A DNA stretch of 64,000 nt from Gordonia hydrophobica NBRC 16057 (GTDB taxonomy: Bacteria > Actinomycetota > Actinomycetes > Mycobacteriales > Mycobacteriaceae): positions 1-64,000 of the forward strand of contig NZ_BCWU01000012.1 in NCBI RefSeq assembly GCF_001592365.1. Direction: 5' to 3'. Of the stretch, positions 54,105 through 63,132 are shown piece after piece. The translations under genes were made by a program, and so were the position numbers. Position 1 is the first letter of the stretch, and each line of letters opens with the position of its first letter. A model generated the notes under the pieces. It had not been told where the DNA came from, did not search any database, and was given only the letters and a program-made list of their open reading frames with translations.

Positions 54105-54142
54105 TTGACATGGATCACATTTCTGCCATGATTGTTCAACAG
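54105..54142 (+). promoter_or_regulatory. Promoter/operator for the BCCT gene (twin copy 2)
   Basis: Reading rightwards: TTGACA (-35, 54105-54110), spacer starting TGGATCACA, -10 near ATGATT, then TTGTTCAACAG (54132-54142). The 450-bp intergenic region (53868-54317) otherwise contains no supported gene. Confidence 0.65.
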
Positions 54143-54184
54143 TTGAGCGTGATAGGGCGGCGCACTCTCGACACCTGACAAGCT

Positions 54185-54214
54185 CGCCTCGACCGATGTC
54201 ACCGGATCGAGGCG
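54185..54214 (+). other. Hairpin in the BCCT leader
   Basis: CGCCTCGA (54185-54192) pairs with TCGAGGCG (54207-54214), with additional CCG/CGG pairs inside. It falls in the presumed 5' leader of the transporter mRNA; its function is unknown. Confidence 0.4.
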
Positions 54215-54317
54215 CTCGTGCAACTCCCTCTCTCCCGTAGATGACCACGAGTATTCGCCGCTGTCACCCGCCCTTCGCTCGAAGCAGGCCGGTCACAGCG
54301 TGACTGAACGGAAAGTT

Positions 54318-56432
54318 ATGACAGCACAACCCGCGGTCGCGTCCGAGGACGCTCCGACAGTTCCGAAGCCCGACACCGGGGCGCCCACCGACGCCGGGTC
54401 CCGCAATATTCGAAAAGCAGTGTTCTTCCCTTCCGCAGCCGGCGCCGTCGCCATCGCGATCTGGGCGCTCGTCTGGCCCAGCGGATTCCAAGGCAGCATG
54501 AATTCCGCATTCGGATGGATCACCCAATGGCTGGGGTGGGCGTACATCCTCCTGGCCACCGGCGCCCTCGTCTTCGTCGTCTACTTGGCGGTCTCGAGAT
54601 ACGGGAAGATCCGTATCGGGCCGGATCACTCCCGTCCCGAGTTCGGCATGTTGACGTGGACGTCCATGCTGTTCGCCGCAGGGATCGGCACCGATCTCAT
54701 GTACTTCGCCGTCTCCGGCCCGCTCACCCACTACCTCGCACCCCCGGAGGGCACAGCGGGAACCGAGGACGCTGCACGGCATGCGTCGGTGTTCACGATC
54801 TTCCACTACGGAATCAACGGCTGGGCGTTGTACACGGTGATGGGTATCGCACTCGGCTACTTCGCCTATCGACGCGGCATGCCGCTCGCGGTCCGCTCCG
54901 CCGTGTATCCCCTGCTCGGCAAGCGGATCCACGGCAGAGCAGGCGACGCGATCGACGTCGCCGCCGTCCTCGGCACCATCTTCGGCGTCTCGGCGTCGCT
55001 CGGCATCGGTGTGGTGTTGATCAATGTCGGACTCGAAGTGATCTTCGGTGTCGCGGTCGGCATTCCCGCCCAGGTCGTTCTCGTGATCGTCGGAGTCCTC
55101 GTCGCCACCTTATCCGCGGTCTCCGGCATCGACAGGGGCATCAAACGACTCTCGCAGGCGAACACCTTCCTGGCCGTGGCACTCACCGTGTTCGTGCTGT
55201 TCGCAGGAAAGACCGACTACCTGCTCAACGCACTCGTCATGAACATCGGTGACTTCGTCAGGTTCTTTCCGGGCATGACGATGGACACGTTCGCGATGGG
55301 CAGTCCCGAAGCACACGCCTGGCTCGCGGACTGGACCGTCTTCTTCTGGGCGTGGTGGTGCGCGTGGGCCGCATTCATCGGCATGTTTCTGGCGCGCATC
55401 TCCCGAGGGCGCACCATCAGACAGTTCGTCGCCGGTGTGTTGATCATCCCGTTCACCTACATTCTGATGTGGGTGTCGATCTACGGGAACTCAGCGCTAG
55501 AGATGGTTCGCTCGGGCAACACCGACTTCGGTGATCTCACTGTCAACAACCCCGAAGAGGGCTTCTTCGCGCTACTCCAGCAGTACCCGTTCTTCACCTT
55601 CATCGCCGCTGCCGCCGGACTGACGGCGTTGTTGTTCTACGTCACGTCGGCCGACTCGGCCGCCATGGTGATGTCGACGCTGACGTCGAAGATCGACGAC
55701 CCCAACGATGACGGCAAACGTGCGCCGCGAGTCTTCTGGGCTGTCGCCACCGGACTCCTGACCATTGCGATGCTGAGTGTCGGCGGCGTCGGCGCGCTGC
55801 AGCAGGCCACGGTCGTGATGGCGATTCCCGCCGCCATCGTCATCGTCCTGGTCATGATCAGTCTCTTCAAGGCGCTGAGGGAGGAGGGGACTCTCATGTC
55901 CGCGGCCAGAACGTCCTTCCCCGCCGCGCTCAGCGGTCGCGACGAGAACGCCAACCATCAGTCGTGGCGGTCCCGCCTCAAGCGCGACGTCACTTTCCCC
56001 ACTCCGGCCGTCGCCGATGCGTTCCTCTACTCCACCGTTGTCCACGCACTGGACGACGTCGCCGAGGAACTGCTCAAGGAGGGCTACTGCGCGACGGTCG
56101 CCGTGCTCCCCGACGAGGAGACGCCGCGCGCCGTGATCGAGATCGACTGCCACGATGACGAGCGCAAGCTGAAGTTCAAGTACGCCGTGCACAGCGAGCG
56201 GTTCAGTACCCCTGAGTACGCGCGCAGGCGCCCGTCGTCGGACTGCACGCTGTCGGCCCGTCTCGTGGTCCATCTGGAGAGCGGAGGCCAAGGCTACGAC
56301 GTCATGGGTTATACCAAGCCGCAACTCATCAACGATCTACTCGACAATTACGAGCGATACCTGGAGTTCCTGCGGCTCGATCATCTGGCAACGGCATCGA
56401 ACCGCACCGGAGGTCGACGCACCACGGCATAG
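54318..56432 (+). CDS. BCCT-family transporter (betaine/choline/carnitine)
   Basis: A 704-aa membrane transporter. Twelve hydrophobic segments and the BCCT signature are clear: FFWAWWCAWAAFIGMFLARISRGRTIRQF (the aromatic box), preceded by GTDLMYFAVSGPLTHYL. The last 180 residues form a long hydrophilic C-terminal domain, as in BetT-type osmoregulated carriers. I chose the ATG at 54318; a GTG 18 bp earlier is possible. It imports a trimethylammonium compound, which the divergent operon then degrades. Expression is likely controlled by the operator at 54132-54142. Confidence 0.9.
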   Translation: MTAQPAVASEDAPTVPKPDTGAPTDAGSRNIRKAVFFPSAAGAVAIAIWALVWPSGFQGSMNSAFGWITQWLGWAYILLATGALVFVVYLAVSRYGKIRIGPDHSRPEFGMLTWTSMLFAAGIGTDLMYFAVSGPLTHYLAPPEGTAGTEDAARHASVFTIFHYGINGWALYTVMGIALGYFAYRRGMPLAVRSAVYPLLGKRIHGRAGDAIDVAAVLGTIFGVSASLGIGVVLINVGLEVIFGVAVGIPAQVVLVIVGVLVATLSAVSGIDRGIKRLSQANTFLAVALTVFVLFAGKTDYLLNALVMNIGDFVRFFPGMTMDTFAMGSPEAHAWLADWTVFFWAWWCAWAAFIGMFLARISRGRTIRQFVAGVLIIPFTYILMWVSIYGNSALEMVRSGNTDFGDLTVNNPEEGFFALLQQYPFFTFIAAAAGLTALLFYVTSADSAAMVMSTLTSKIDDPNDDGKRAPRVFWAVATGLLTIAMLSVGGVGALQQATVVMAIPAAIVIVLVMISLFKALREEGTLMSAARTSFPAALSGRDENANHQSWRSRLKRDVTFPTPAVADAFLYSTVVHALDDVAEELLKEGYCATVAVLPDEETPRAVIEIDCHDDERKLKFKYAVHSERFSTPEYARRRPSSDCTLSARLVVHLESGGQGYDVMGYTKPQLINDLLDNYERYLEFLRLDHLATASNRTGGRRTTA

Positions 56433-56438
56433 AGTCCG

Positions 56439-56485
56439 CTGACCGTAGAGTTTTTACCCGCTGCGGGTAAAAACTCTACGGTCAG
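56439..56485. terminator. Bidirectional terminator hairpin (22-bp perfect arms)
   Basis: Arms 56439-56460 (starting CTGACCGTAGAG) and 56464-56485 are perfect complements around the loop CTG. It lies between convergent BCCT and fumC genes; an A/T-rich arm (TTTTT) is inside the stem. Confidence 0.75.
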
Positions 56486-56504
56486 AGTCGTTGTCGGGCC
56501 TGGG

Positions 56505-57911
<1,407 letters not shown>

Positions 57912-58016
57912 GCCCGTTCCAACCGATCCGCGGGTCGAAATGTTCCAAACCGTCTCCGCGCAGACCTGTGGACAACGCGCTGGGCAGGACCGGGCGCACC
58001 GATTACAGTCGGGTTC

Positions 58017-58559
58017 ATGACCAGGGCTCCATTGCATCCTCAACCGATGTCGTTGGAGCAGTGGCGTGCCCTGGGGGAGGACACGTCCGAGCGGTCAGAA
58101 CTGCAGGAGGGGGTCCTGATCGTGGCGCCGAGGCCGCGCTTTCTCCATCAGCGACTCCTCACCCGACTCGCCTCGGAATTGATCGTGCAGGCCCCGCCCG
58201 AGTTCGTGATCGCGGCGGAACCCGAAGTGGTGTTGACCGACACCGATCGCGCAACGGTCCGTGTGCCCGACATCGTGGTGGCACGAGACCGCGACGACCT
58301 CGTCGCGCTGACCGCCGACGACGTCGTCGTGGTGATCGAGATCCTCTCCCCCGGAACCCGCCACGTCGACCTCGTCCGCAAACGCGGCGAGTACGCCGAC
58401 GCGGGCATCCCCCACTACTGGATCGTGGACCCCGACGATCGCCCGAGCATCGAGCTCCTCACCCGCGACGACGGACGCTACATCGGCGACTGGCACGCCG
58501 GGACCGTCGAGGTGACCGCCCCCTTCACTGCCGCACTGAACCTCGACGCCCTGACGTGA
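58017..58559 (+). CDS. Uma2-family nuclease-like protein (paralogue 2)
   Basis: A 180-aa PD-(D/E)XK-fold protein, a paralogue of 43800-44345. The core VRVPDIVV with D near 84 and [16 protein letters not shown] (E near 103) is kept, as is [19 protein letters not shown]. The N-terminus [22 protein letters not shown] is nearly identical to paralogue 1. It is divergent from fumC with about 105 bp between starts, and convergent with the siderophore-interacting protein gene. Confidence 0.83.
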   Translation: MTRAPLHPQPMSLEQWRALGEDTSERSELQEGVLIVAPRPRFLHQRLLTRLASELIVQAPPEFVIAAEPEVVLTDTDRATVRVPDIVVARDRDDLVALTADDVVVVIEILSPGTRHVDLVRKRGEYADAGIPHYWIVDPDDRPSIELLTRDDGRYIGDWHAGTVEVTAPFTAALNLDALT

Positions 58560-58563
58560 GCGC

Positions 58564-59529
58564 TCACCCCTTCATGGCGACGCCCTCGCGCCAGTAGCCC
58601 ATGAACGCCACCTGGGCGCGCGGGATGCCGAGATCTTTGACCAGCCGGCGACGCAGCGTCGTGACCACGCGGCTCTCCCCCGCGATCCAGTAGTAGAACT
58701 CGTCGGCGGGCGCGACCGCACCGTCGAGCGCTTCGCCGAGTCGGGAGAACGTCGGCGTCTCCCACACCAGCGCGTCGCCGGGCGCATCGACGTCGCCTGC
58801 ACCCTCGCCGTCGCCATCGCCGGCCGTCGTTCCGAGATGACTGAGCACCGCAGGTCGGAGCCTCTCGCCATGCCGCACCCCGTCCCGAGGCAGCCAATGC
58901 ACGGCCACGCCTTCGGGCGAGTCGATCGGCTGCGCGTCGTCGGCCGTCGGAATCTCGATGTAGGCGACGCCGCGGAGGCCGTCGGGAGCGTCCGCGAGAA
59001 TGCGTGCGATGGCGGGCGCGGCGGTCTCGTCGCCCGCGAGCAGGACCTGCCCCACCGATCCCGGCGCGAACTCCACGCCGCCGCCGTCGAGCCGTCCGCG
59101 GCGCGGCCCCACCATCAGCAGTTCGTCGCCGACGTCCGCCGCGGCGGCCCAGGTGGACGCCGGGCCGGTCTGGCCCGGCACCAGGTGGAGGACGAAGTCG
59201 ACGTCGACCGACGTGGCGCCGTCGTCGGCGATGCGGAGGTCGCGGACCGAATAGGTGCGCATCCAGCCGCGCTCGCTCTCCGGAATCGCGAGCCACGACC
59301 GGTGCCAGTCCGCACCGGCGGTGATCGTCGGCAGCACGCCCGACGCGGGCGGGAAGATCAGCTTGACGCGCTGGTCGAACGTCGCGCCGGGGTTGCCGAA
59401 ATCAGTGAGAGCGTCGCCGCCCAGCGTGATGCGGACGAAATTCGGAGACAGTCGGTGCACCGCGTCGACTCGGGCTCGGACGACGGCGTACGGATGCTCG
59501 TCGACGATCTGGTCAGTGCGCACGGACAT
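58564..59529 (-). CDS. Siderophore-interacting protein (FAD-dependent ferric reductase)
   Basis: A 321-aa protein of the SIP/ViuB family. The N-terminal FAD-binding domain has RTYSVRDL (about 92-99) and the adjacent VDFVLHL; the C-terminal domain has LAGDETAAPAIARIL and ends with EFYYWIAGESRVV...LRRRL and GYWREG, the family signature. It reduces Fe3+-siderophore in the cytosol to release iron. Tandem iron-box-like sequences immediately upstream (59554-59587) support iron repression. It may serve the ABC heterodimer at 32180-35646, whose mycobacterial counterpart IrtA has such a domain fused. Confidence 0.9.
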   Translation of the reverse strand: MSVRTDQIVDEHPYAVVRARVDAVHRLSPNFVRITLGGDALTDFGNPGATFDQRVKLIFPPASGVLPTITAGADWHRSWLAIPESERGWMRTYSVRDLRIADDGATSVDVDFVLHLVPGQTGPASTWAAAADVGDELLMVGPRRGRLDGGGVEFAPGSVGQVLLAGDETAAPAIARILADAPDGLRGVAYIEIPTADDAQPIDSPEGVAVHWLPRDGVRHGERLRPAVLSHLGTTAGDGDGEGAGDVDAPGDALVWETPTFSRLGEALDGAVAPADEFYYWIAGESRVVTTLRRRLVKDLGIPRAQVAFMGYWREGVAMKG

Positions 59530-59553
59530 GTCGGGTCGCTTTCGACGTTTCGT

Positions 59554-59587
59554 TTAGGTCACCCTGATCAAAGTCAGGCTGCCCTAA
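59554..59587. promoter_or_regulatory. Tandem IdeR/DtxR-type iron boxes
   Basis: TTAGGTCACCCTGATCAAA (59554-59572) matches the 19-bp consensus TTAGGTTAGGCTAACCTAA at 14 positions. CAAAGTCAGGCTGCCCTAA (59569-59587) matches at 13, with 14 of 15 core positions. They overlap by 4 bp, upstream of the siderophore-interacting gene. Confidence 0.65.
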
Positions 59588-59621
59588 TGTATCAGTGCGA
59601 CCGGCGGCCTCGATCGCCCCC

Positions 59622-59635
59622 GTGACTGGCGTCAC
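59622..59635. promoter_or_regulatory. Crp/GlxR-type site upstream of the PTS gene
   Basis: GTGA-CTGGCG-TCAC fits the cAMP-receptor half-sites GTGA-N6-TCAC exactly. It lies about 70 bp before the PTS start, next to GATAAA, which may be a -10 element. Confidence 0.5.
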
Positions 59636-59702
59636 CCACGATAAAGTCCGATGCAGCACACCCTCCGTTCGCAGATCGTACGACCGATTGGGACCCACCC
59701 AG

Positions 59703-61754
59703 ATGATGAAATTCCTGCAGAACCTCGGCAAATCGATCATGCTGCCGGTGGCGGTCCTGCCCGTCGCCGCCATCCTCGTCGGTATCGCCAACTGGATCAT
59801 CGGCATCAACGACGGCGAGGCCAACGTCGTCACCTCCTTCCTGCAGACCGCGGGCCTGGCGATCCTCGCCAATCTCGCTCTGCTGTTCGCGGTCGGCGTC
59901 TCGATCGGCATGGCGCGCAAGTCCGACGGCACCTCGGCCCTGGCCGGACTGGTCTCCTGGCTGGTCATCACCAGCCTGCTGGCACCGGAATCGGTGATGA
60001 CCCTTCTCAACCGCGGCGTCACCACCGCACCGCTCGAAGACGGTTCCGTCGCCACCGACGGCGCCACGGTCGTGCAGCAGAACGGGCAGTGGCTGCTTCA
60101 GTCGCCCGACGTCAATGCCGCGTTCACCCCCGGCAACTTCCAGAACGCGTTCATCGGCATCCTCTGCGGCATCATCGGTGCGGCCTGCTACAACCGCTTC
60201 AAGGACGTCAAGCTGCCCGACGCGCTGTCGTTCTTCTCCGGCCGCCGGTCGGTCGCCATCGTCACCGCGGGCGTCTCGCTGATCGTCGCGCTGATCCTGC
60301 TGTTCATCTGGCCGCTGGTCTACAGCGGCCTGGTGTGGTTCGGCGAGCACATCGTCGACCTCGGGGCCGTCGGCACCGGGCTCTACGGATTCTTCAACCG
60401 GCTGCTGATCCCCTTCGGCCTGCACCACGCACTCAACTCGGTGTTCTGGTTCGACGTCGCCGGCATCAACGACCTCAACAACTTCTTGTCCGGCGACGGC
60501 ACCTACGGCGTCACCGGCCAGTACATGACCGGCTTCTTCCCGATCATGATGTTCGGCCTGCCCGGCGCCGCGCTGGCGATGTACGTGACCGCCAAGACCA
60601 CCCGCAAGAAGATCGCCTACGGCATCCTGCTGTCGGGCGCGGTCTCGTCGTTCTTCGTCGGAGTCACCGAGCCGCTCGAGTTCGCGTTCATGTTCCTCGC
60701 GCCGTTCCTGTTCGTGATCCACGCGGTGTTCATGGGTATCTCGATGGCCATCTCGCAGCTGCTGCCGGTCCGAATGGGCTTCGGCTTCTCAGGCGGCTTC
60801 GTGGACCTGGTGCTCAACTGGCAGAGCCCCATGGCGGAGAACCCCTGGCTCATCATCGTGATGGGCATCGGCTGGTTCTTCGTCTACTTCTTCGTGTTCC
60901 GCTGGGTCATTCTGAAGTTCCAGCTCAAGACGCCCGGCCGCGAAGACGACGAGCCCGAGGGCGACGACGACGGCGACGGCGTCTCCGCAGGCTTCATCGG
61001 CACCGCGTCGAAGTTCATCGACGCGCTCGGCGGCGCGGACAACATCCGCGAGGTCGACAATTGCGCCACTCGACTCCGCATGGAACTCGGCGACACCGGC
61101 AAGGTCGACGAGGCCGCACTCAAGAAGGCGGGCGCCGCGGGCACCATGAAGCCGGGCGGGCATTCGTTCCAGGTCATCTACGGACTCAACGTCCAGTTCG
61201 TCAAGGACGCGATGGACAAGATCATGGCGGGCGAGGTGGATTCGACGACCGTCGACGCGGCGGTCGAAGCCGTCGACGAGGCCGACGCCGCCGTCCAGGC
61301 CGCCGAGGAGCAGGCGGGCGACACCGTCGTGCTCACCAAACCGGACACCAAGGTCGTCACCCTGCGGCGCCCCATCCCGGGGTACGCGATCGCGCTGTCG
61401 GAGGTCCCCGACGAGACGTTCGCCAGCGGCATGATGGGGCCCGGCATGGCGATCGTCCCGACCTCCGGCGAGGTGGTCGCACCGGCCGACGCCACCGTGG
61501 TCACCGTGTTCCCGACCGGCCATGCGGTGGGTCTGCAACTCGCGGACGGAACTCAGGTGCTGATCCACATCGGTCTCGACACCGTGAAGATGAAGGGCGA
61601 CGGCTTTGAGCCGCTCGTCAAGGCGAAGGACGAGGTCACGGCCGGGCAGCCGCTCATCAACGTCGACCTGGCGAAGATCCAGGCGGCGGGCTACGCCACC
61701 GTCACCCCGGTGGTGGTGATGAACGACAAGACCGCGACCGTCGAGTTCAGCTGA
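59703..61754 (+). CDS. PTS sugar permease, fused EIIC-EIIB-EIIA (N-acetylglucosamine/glucose type)
   Basis: A 683-aa phosphotransferase transporter. Residues 1-420 form the EIIC membrane domain with LLIPFGLHHALNSVFWFDVAG, resembling NagE-type GlcNAc permeases. The EIIB domain has the phosphocysteine in VDNCATRLRM at about residue 457. The EIIA domain (about 540-683) has the phosphohistidine in VLIHIGLDTVK. An Asp/Glu-rich linker joins IIC and IIB. The start ATG at 59703 lacks a strong ribosome site and may be near-leaderless. A Crp-like box is upstream. It overlaps the convergent trpF stop by 8 bp. Confidence 0.9.
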   Translation: MMKFLQNLGKSIMLPVAVLPVAAILVGIANWIIGINDGEANVVTSFLQTAGLAILANLALLFAVGVSIGMARKSDGTSALAGLVSWLVITSLLAPESVMTLLNRGVTTAPLEDGSVATDGATVVQQNGQWLLQSPDVNAAFTPGNFQNAFIGILCGIIGAACYNRFKDVKLPDALSFFSGRRSVAIVTAGVSLIVALILLFIWPLVYSGLVWFGEHIVDLGAVGTGLYGFFNRLLIPFGLHHALNSVFWFDVAGINDLNNFLSGDGTYGVTGQYMTGFFPIMMFGLPGAALAMYVTAKTTRKKIAYGILLSGAVSSFFVGVTEPLEFAFMFLAPFLFVIHAVFMGISMAISQLLPVRMGFGFSGGFVDLVLNWQSPMAENPWLIIVMGIGWFFVYFFVFRWVILKFQLKTPGREDDEPEGDDDGDGVSAGFIGTASKFIDALGGADNIREVDNCATRLRMELGDTGKVDEAALKKAGAAGTMKPGGHSFQVIYGLNVQFVKDAMDKIMAGEVDSTTVDAAVEAVDEADAAVQAAEEQAGDTVVLTKPDTKVVTLRRPIPGYAIALSEVPDETFASGMMGPGMAIVPTSGEVVAPADATVVTVFPTGHAVGLQLADGTQVLIHIGLDTVKMKGDGFEPLVKAKDEVTAGQPLINVDLAKIQAAGYATVTPVVVMNDKTATVEFS

Positions 61755-62367
61755 CGGCCTTCGCCGCCCTCACGAATCGGCCGATCGCCGCGAGGTCCTT
61801 CACCCCGGGCGCCGACTCGACGCCGCTCGAGACGTCGACGCCCCACGGGCGCGCCGCGGCGATGGCGTCGGCGACGTTGTCGGGAGTCAGCCCGCCGGCG
61901 AGGAGCCATTCACCCGTCAATCCCAAGTCGGCGAGACCGGAGGAGTCCCAGCGCTCACCCGACCCGGGCTTGGGCGCATCCAGCAGGAGGCGACGCTCCC
62001 CGTAAGCGCCGACCGTCAGCGGCGGATCGTGCGCTAACGACGTTGCCCGCCACAGGGTTCCGAACACCTGCGCGGCCGCTGCGAAGTCGTCGGCCGCGTA
62101 GCGGCGACCGTGTAATTGCAGTGCGGTGAAGCCCAGTTCCGACGCCAGCTCGGCGGCTTCGACGGCCGCTTTGTCGTTCACCACGAGGACGATGTCGAGC
62201 GTTGCGTCGCCCGCGGCACGGGCCGCCTCGACGACCGTCTGCGCGACGTCCGCGCCCACGGCACGCGCACTGGTCTCGTTCATCACGACGCCGATCGCGT
62301 CCGCGCCCGCGTCGACGGCGGCGTGCACCGCGTCGACCGTCTTGAGACCGCACACCTTCACGTACAT
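61747..62367 (-). CDS. trpF: Phosphoribosylanthranilate isomerase (stand-alone TrpF)
   Basis: A 206-aa TIM-barrel enzyme. The start MYVKVCGLKTVDAV contains the catalytic cysteine C6, LQLHGRR is near 85, LAGGLTPDNV near 159 binds the phosphate, and GVDVSSGVE near 175 carries the catalytic Asp. It performs the third step of tryptophan synthesis. Many mycolic-acid actinobacteria have no separate trpF and rely on the HisA/TrpF bifunctional PriA, so this gene may be redundant or acquired. It is divergent from a TetR gene and convergent with the PTS gene. Confidence 0.9.
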   Translation of the reverse strand: MYVKVCGLKTVDAVHAAVDAGADAIGVVMNETSARAVGADVAQTVVEAARAAGDATLDIVLVVNDKAAVEAAELASELGFTALQLHGRRYAADDFAAAAQVFGTLWRATSLAHDPPLTVGAYGERRLLLDAPKPGSGERWDSSGLADLGLTGEWLLAGGLTPDNVADAIAAARPWGVDVSSGVESAPGVKDLAAIGRFVRAAKAVS

Positions 62368-62431
62368 GCCATCGAGGTTAGCGCGACCTCGATTTGATTA
62401 CTCACCGGTAAGTCGTGCTACCGTCAGGGAA

Positions 62432-62447
62432 ATAAGCGATCGCTTAT
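62432..62447. promoter_or_regulatory. Perfect 16-bp palindrome upstream of TetR
   Basis: ATAAGCGATCGCTTAT is a perfect even palindrome 33 bp before the TetR start and 64 bp before trpF, the form expected for a TetR-type operator. Confidence 0.65.
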
Positions 62448-62480
62448 AAATCTGTCGAGAAGATCGCCTGGAGGTGAACG

Positions 62481-63092
62481 ATGTCCGACGAGGCTGCGCA
62501 CGCCGACCCGCTGAGCAAAGCGGAGCAGACCAAGCAGCGCCTCCGCATCGGTGCGATGGCGTCGTTCTCCGAACTCGGCTTCCACGGCACCAGCACGCGG
62601 CACATCGCGACGGCCGCGGGCATGAGTCCGGCCGCGGTCTATGTGCACTACAAGTCCAAGGAAGAGCTCCTCTACCGCATCTCCAAGTTCGGCCACGAAG
62701 CGATCCTCGCCGCGGTCCGCGAGGGCGCCGCGAGTTCCGAGCTCCCCGTCGAGCAACTCCGTGCCTTCGCCTACGCGCTGGCCAAGCATCACGCCGACGA
62801 GCACGTCAGCGCCCGCGTCGTGAACTACGAACTGAATGCGCTCGAACCCGAACATCGCGCGGAGATCACTGCGCTGCGCATGCAGATCGACGACGTGGTC
62901 GATGCGATTCTGCAGCGTGGCCTCGATCGCGGGGTGTTCCACACCCCGAATCCGCGGATGGCTGCGGTCGCGATCGTCGGCGGCTGCATCGACATCGCCC
63001 GCTGGTACCGCGACGGCGGTTCCTGGTCACCGGCCGACGTCGGCCAGTTCTACGCCGACTCCGCGCTCCGCATCGCGGGCGTGACCCCCTGA
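62481..63092 (+). CDS. TetR-family regulator upstream of acyl-CoA dehydrogenase
   Basis: A 203-aa regulator with the HTH at about residues 35-58 (TSTRHIATAAGMSPAAVYVHYKSKEEL) and a helical C-terminal domain (TetR_C with EHRAEITALRMQIDDVVDAIL). GGAGGTGA lies 4 nt before the ATG. It resembles fatty-acid or branched-chain acyl regulators such as KstR-like/BkaR, which control acyl-CoA dehydrogenases. The acyl-CoA dehydrogenase gene begins 40 bp downstream. The palindrome at 62432-62447 is the likely operator. Confidence 0.88.
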   Translation: MSDEAAHADPLSKAEQTKQRLRIGAMASFSELGFHGTSTRHIATAAGMSPAAVYVHYKSKEELLYRISKFGHEAILAAVREGAASSELPVEQLRAFAYALAKHHADEHVSARVVNYELNALEPEHRAEITALRMQIDDVVDAILQRGLDRGVFHTPNPRMAAVAIVGGCIDIARWYRDGGSWSPADVGQFYADSALRIAGVTP

Positions 63093-63132
63093 ATCCCCTC
63101 ACCATCTGTCCACCAATGAAGGAGGTGGCGCC

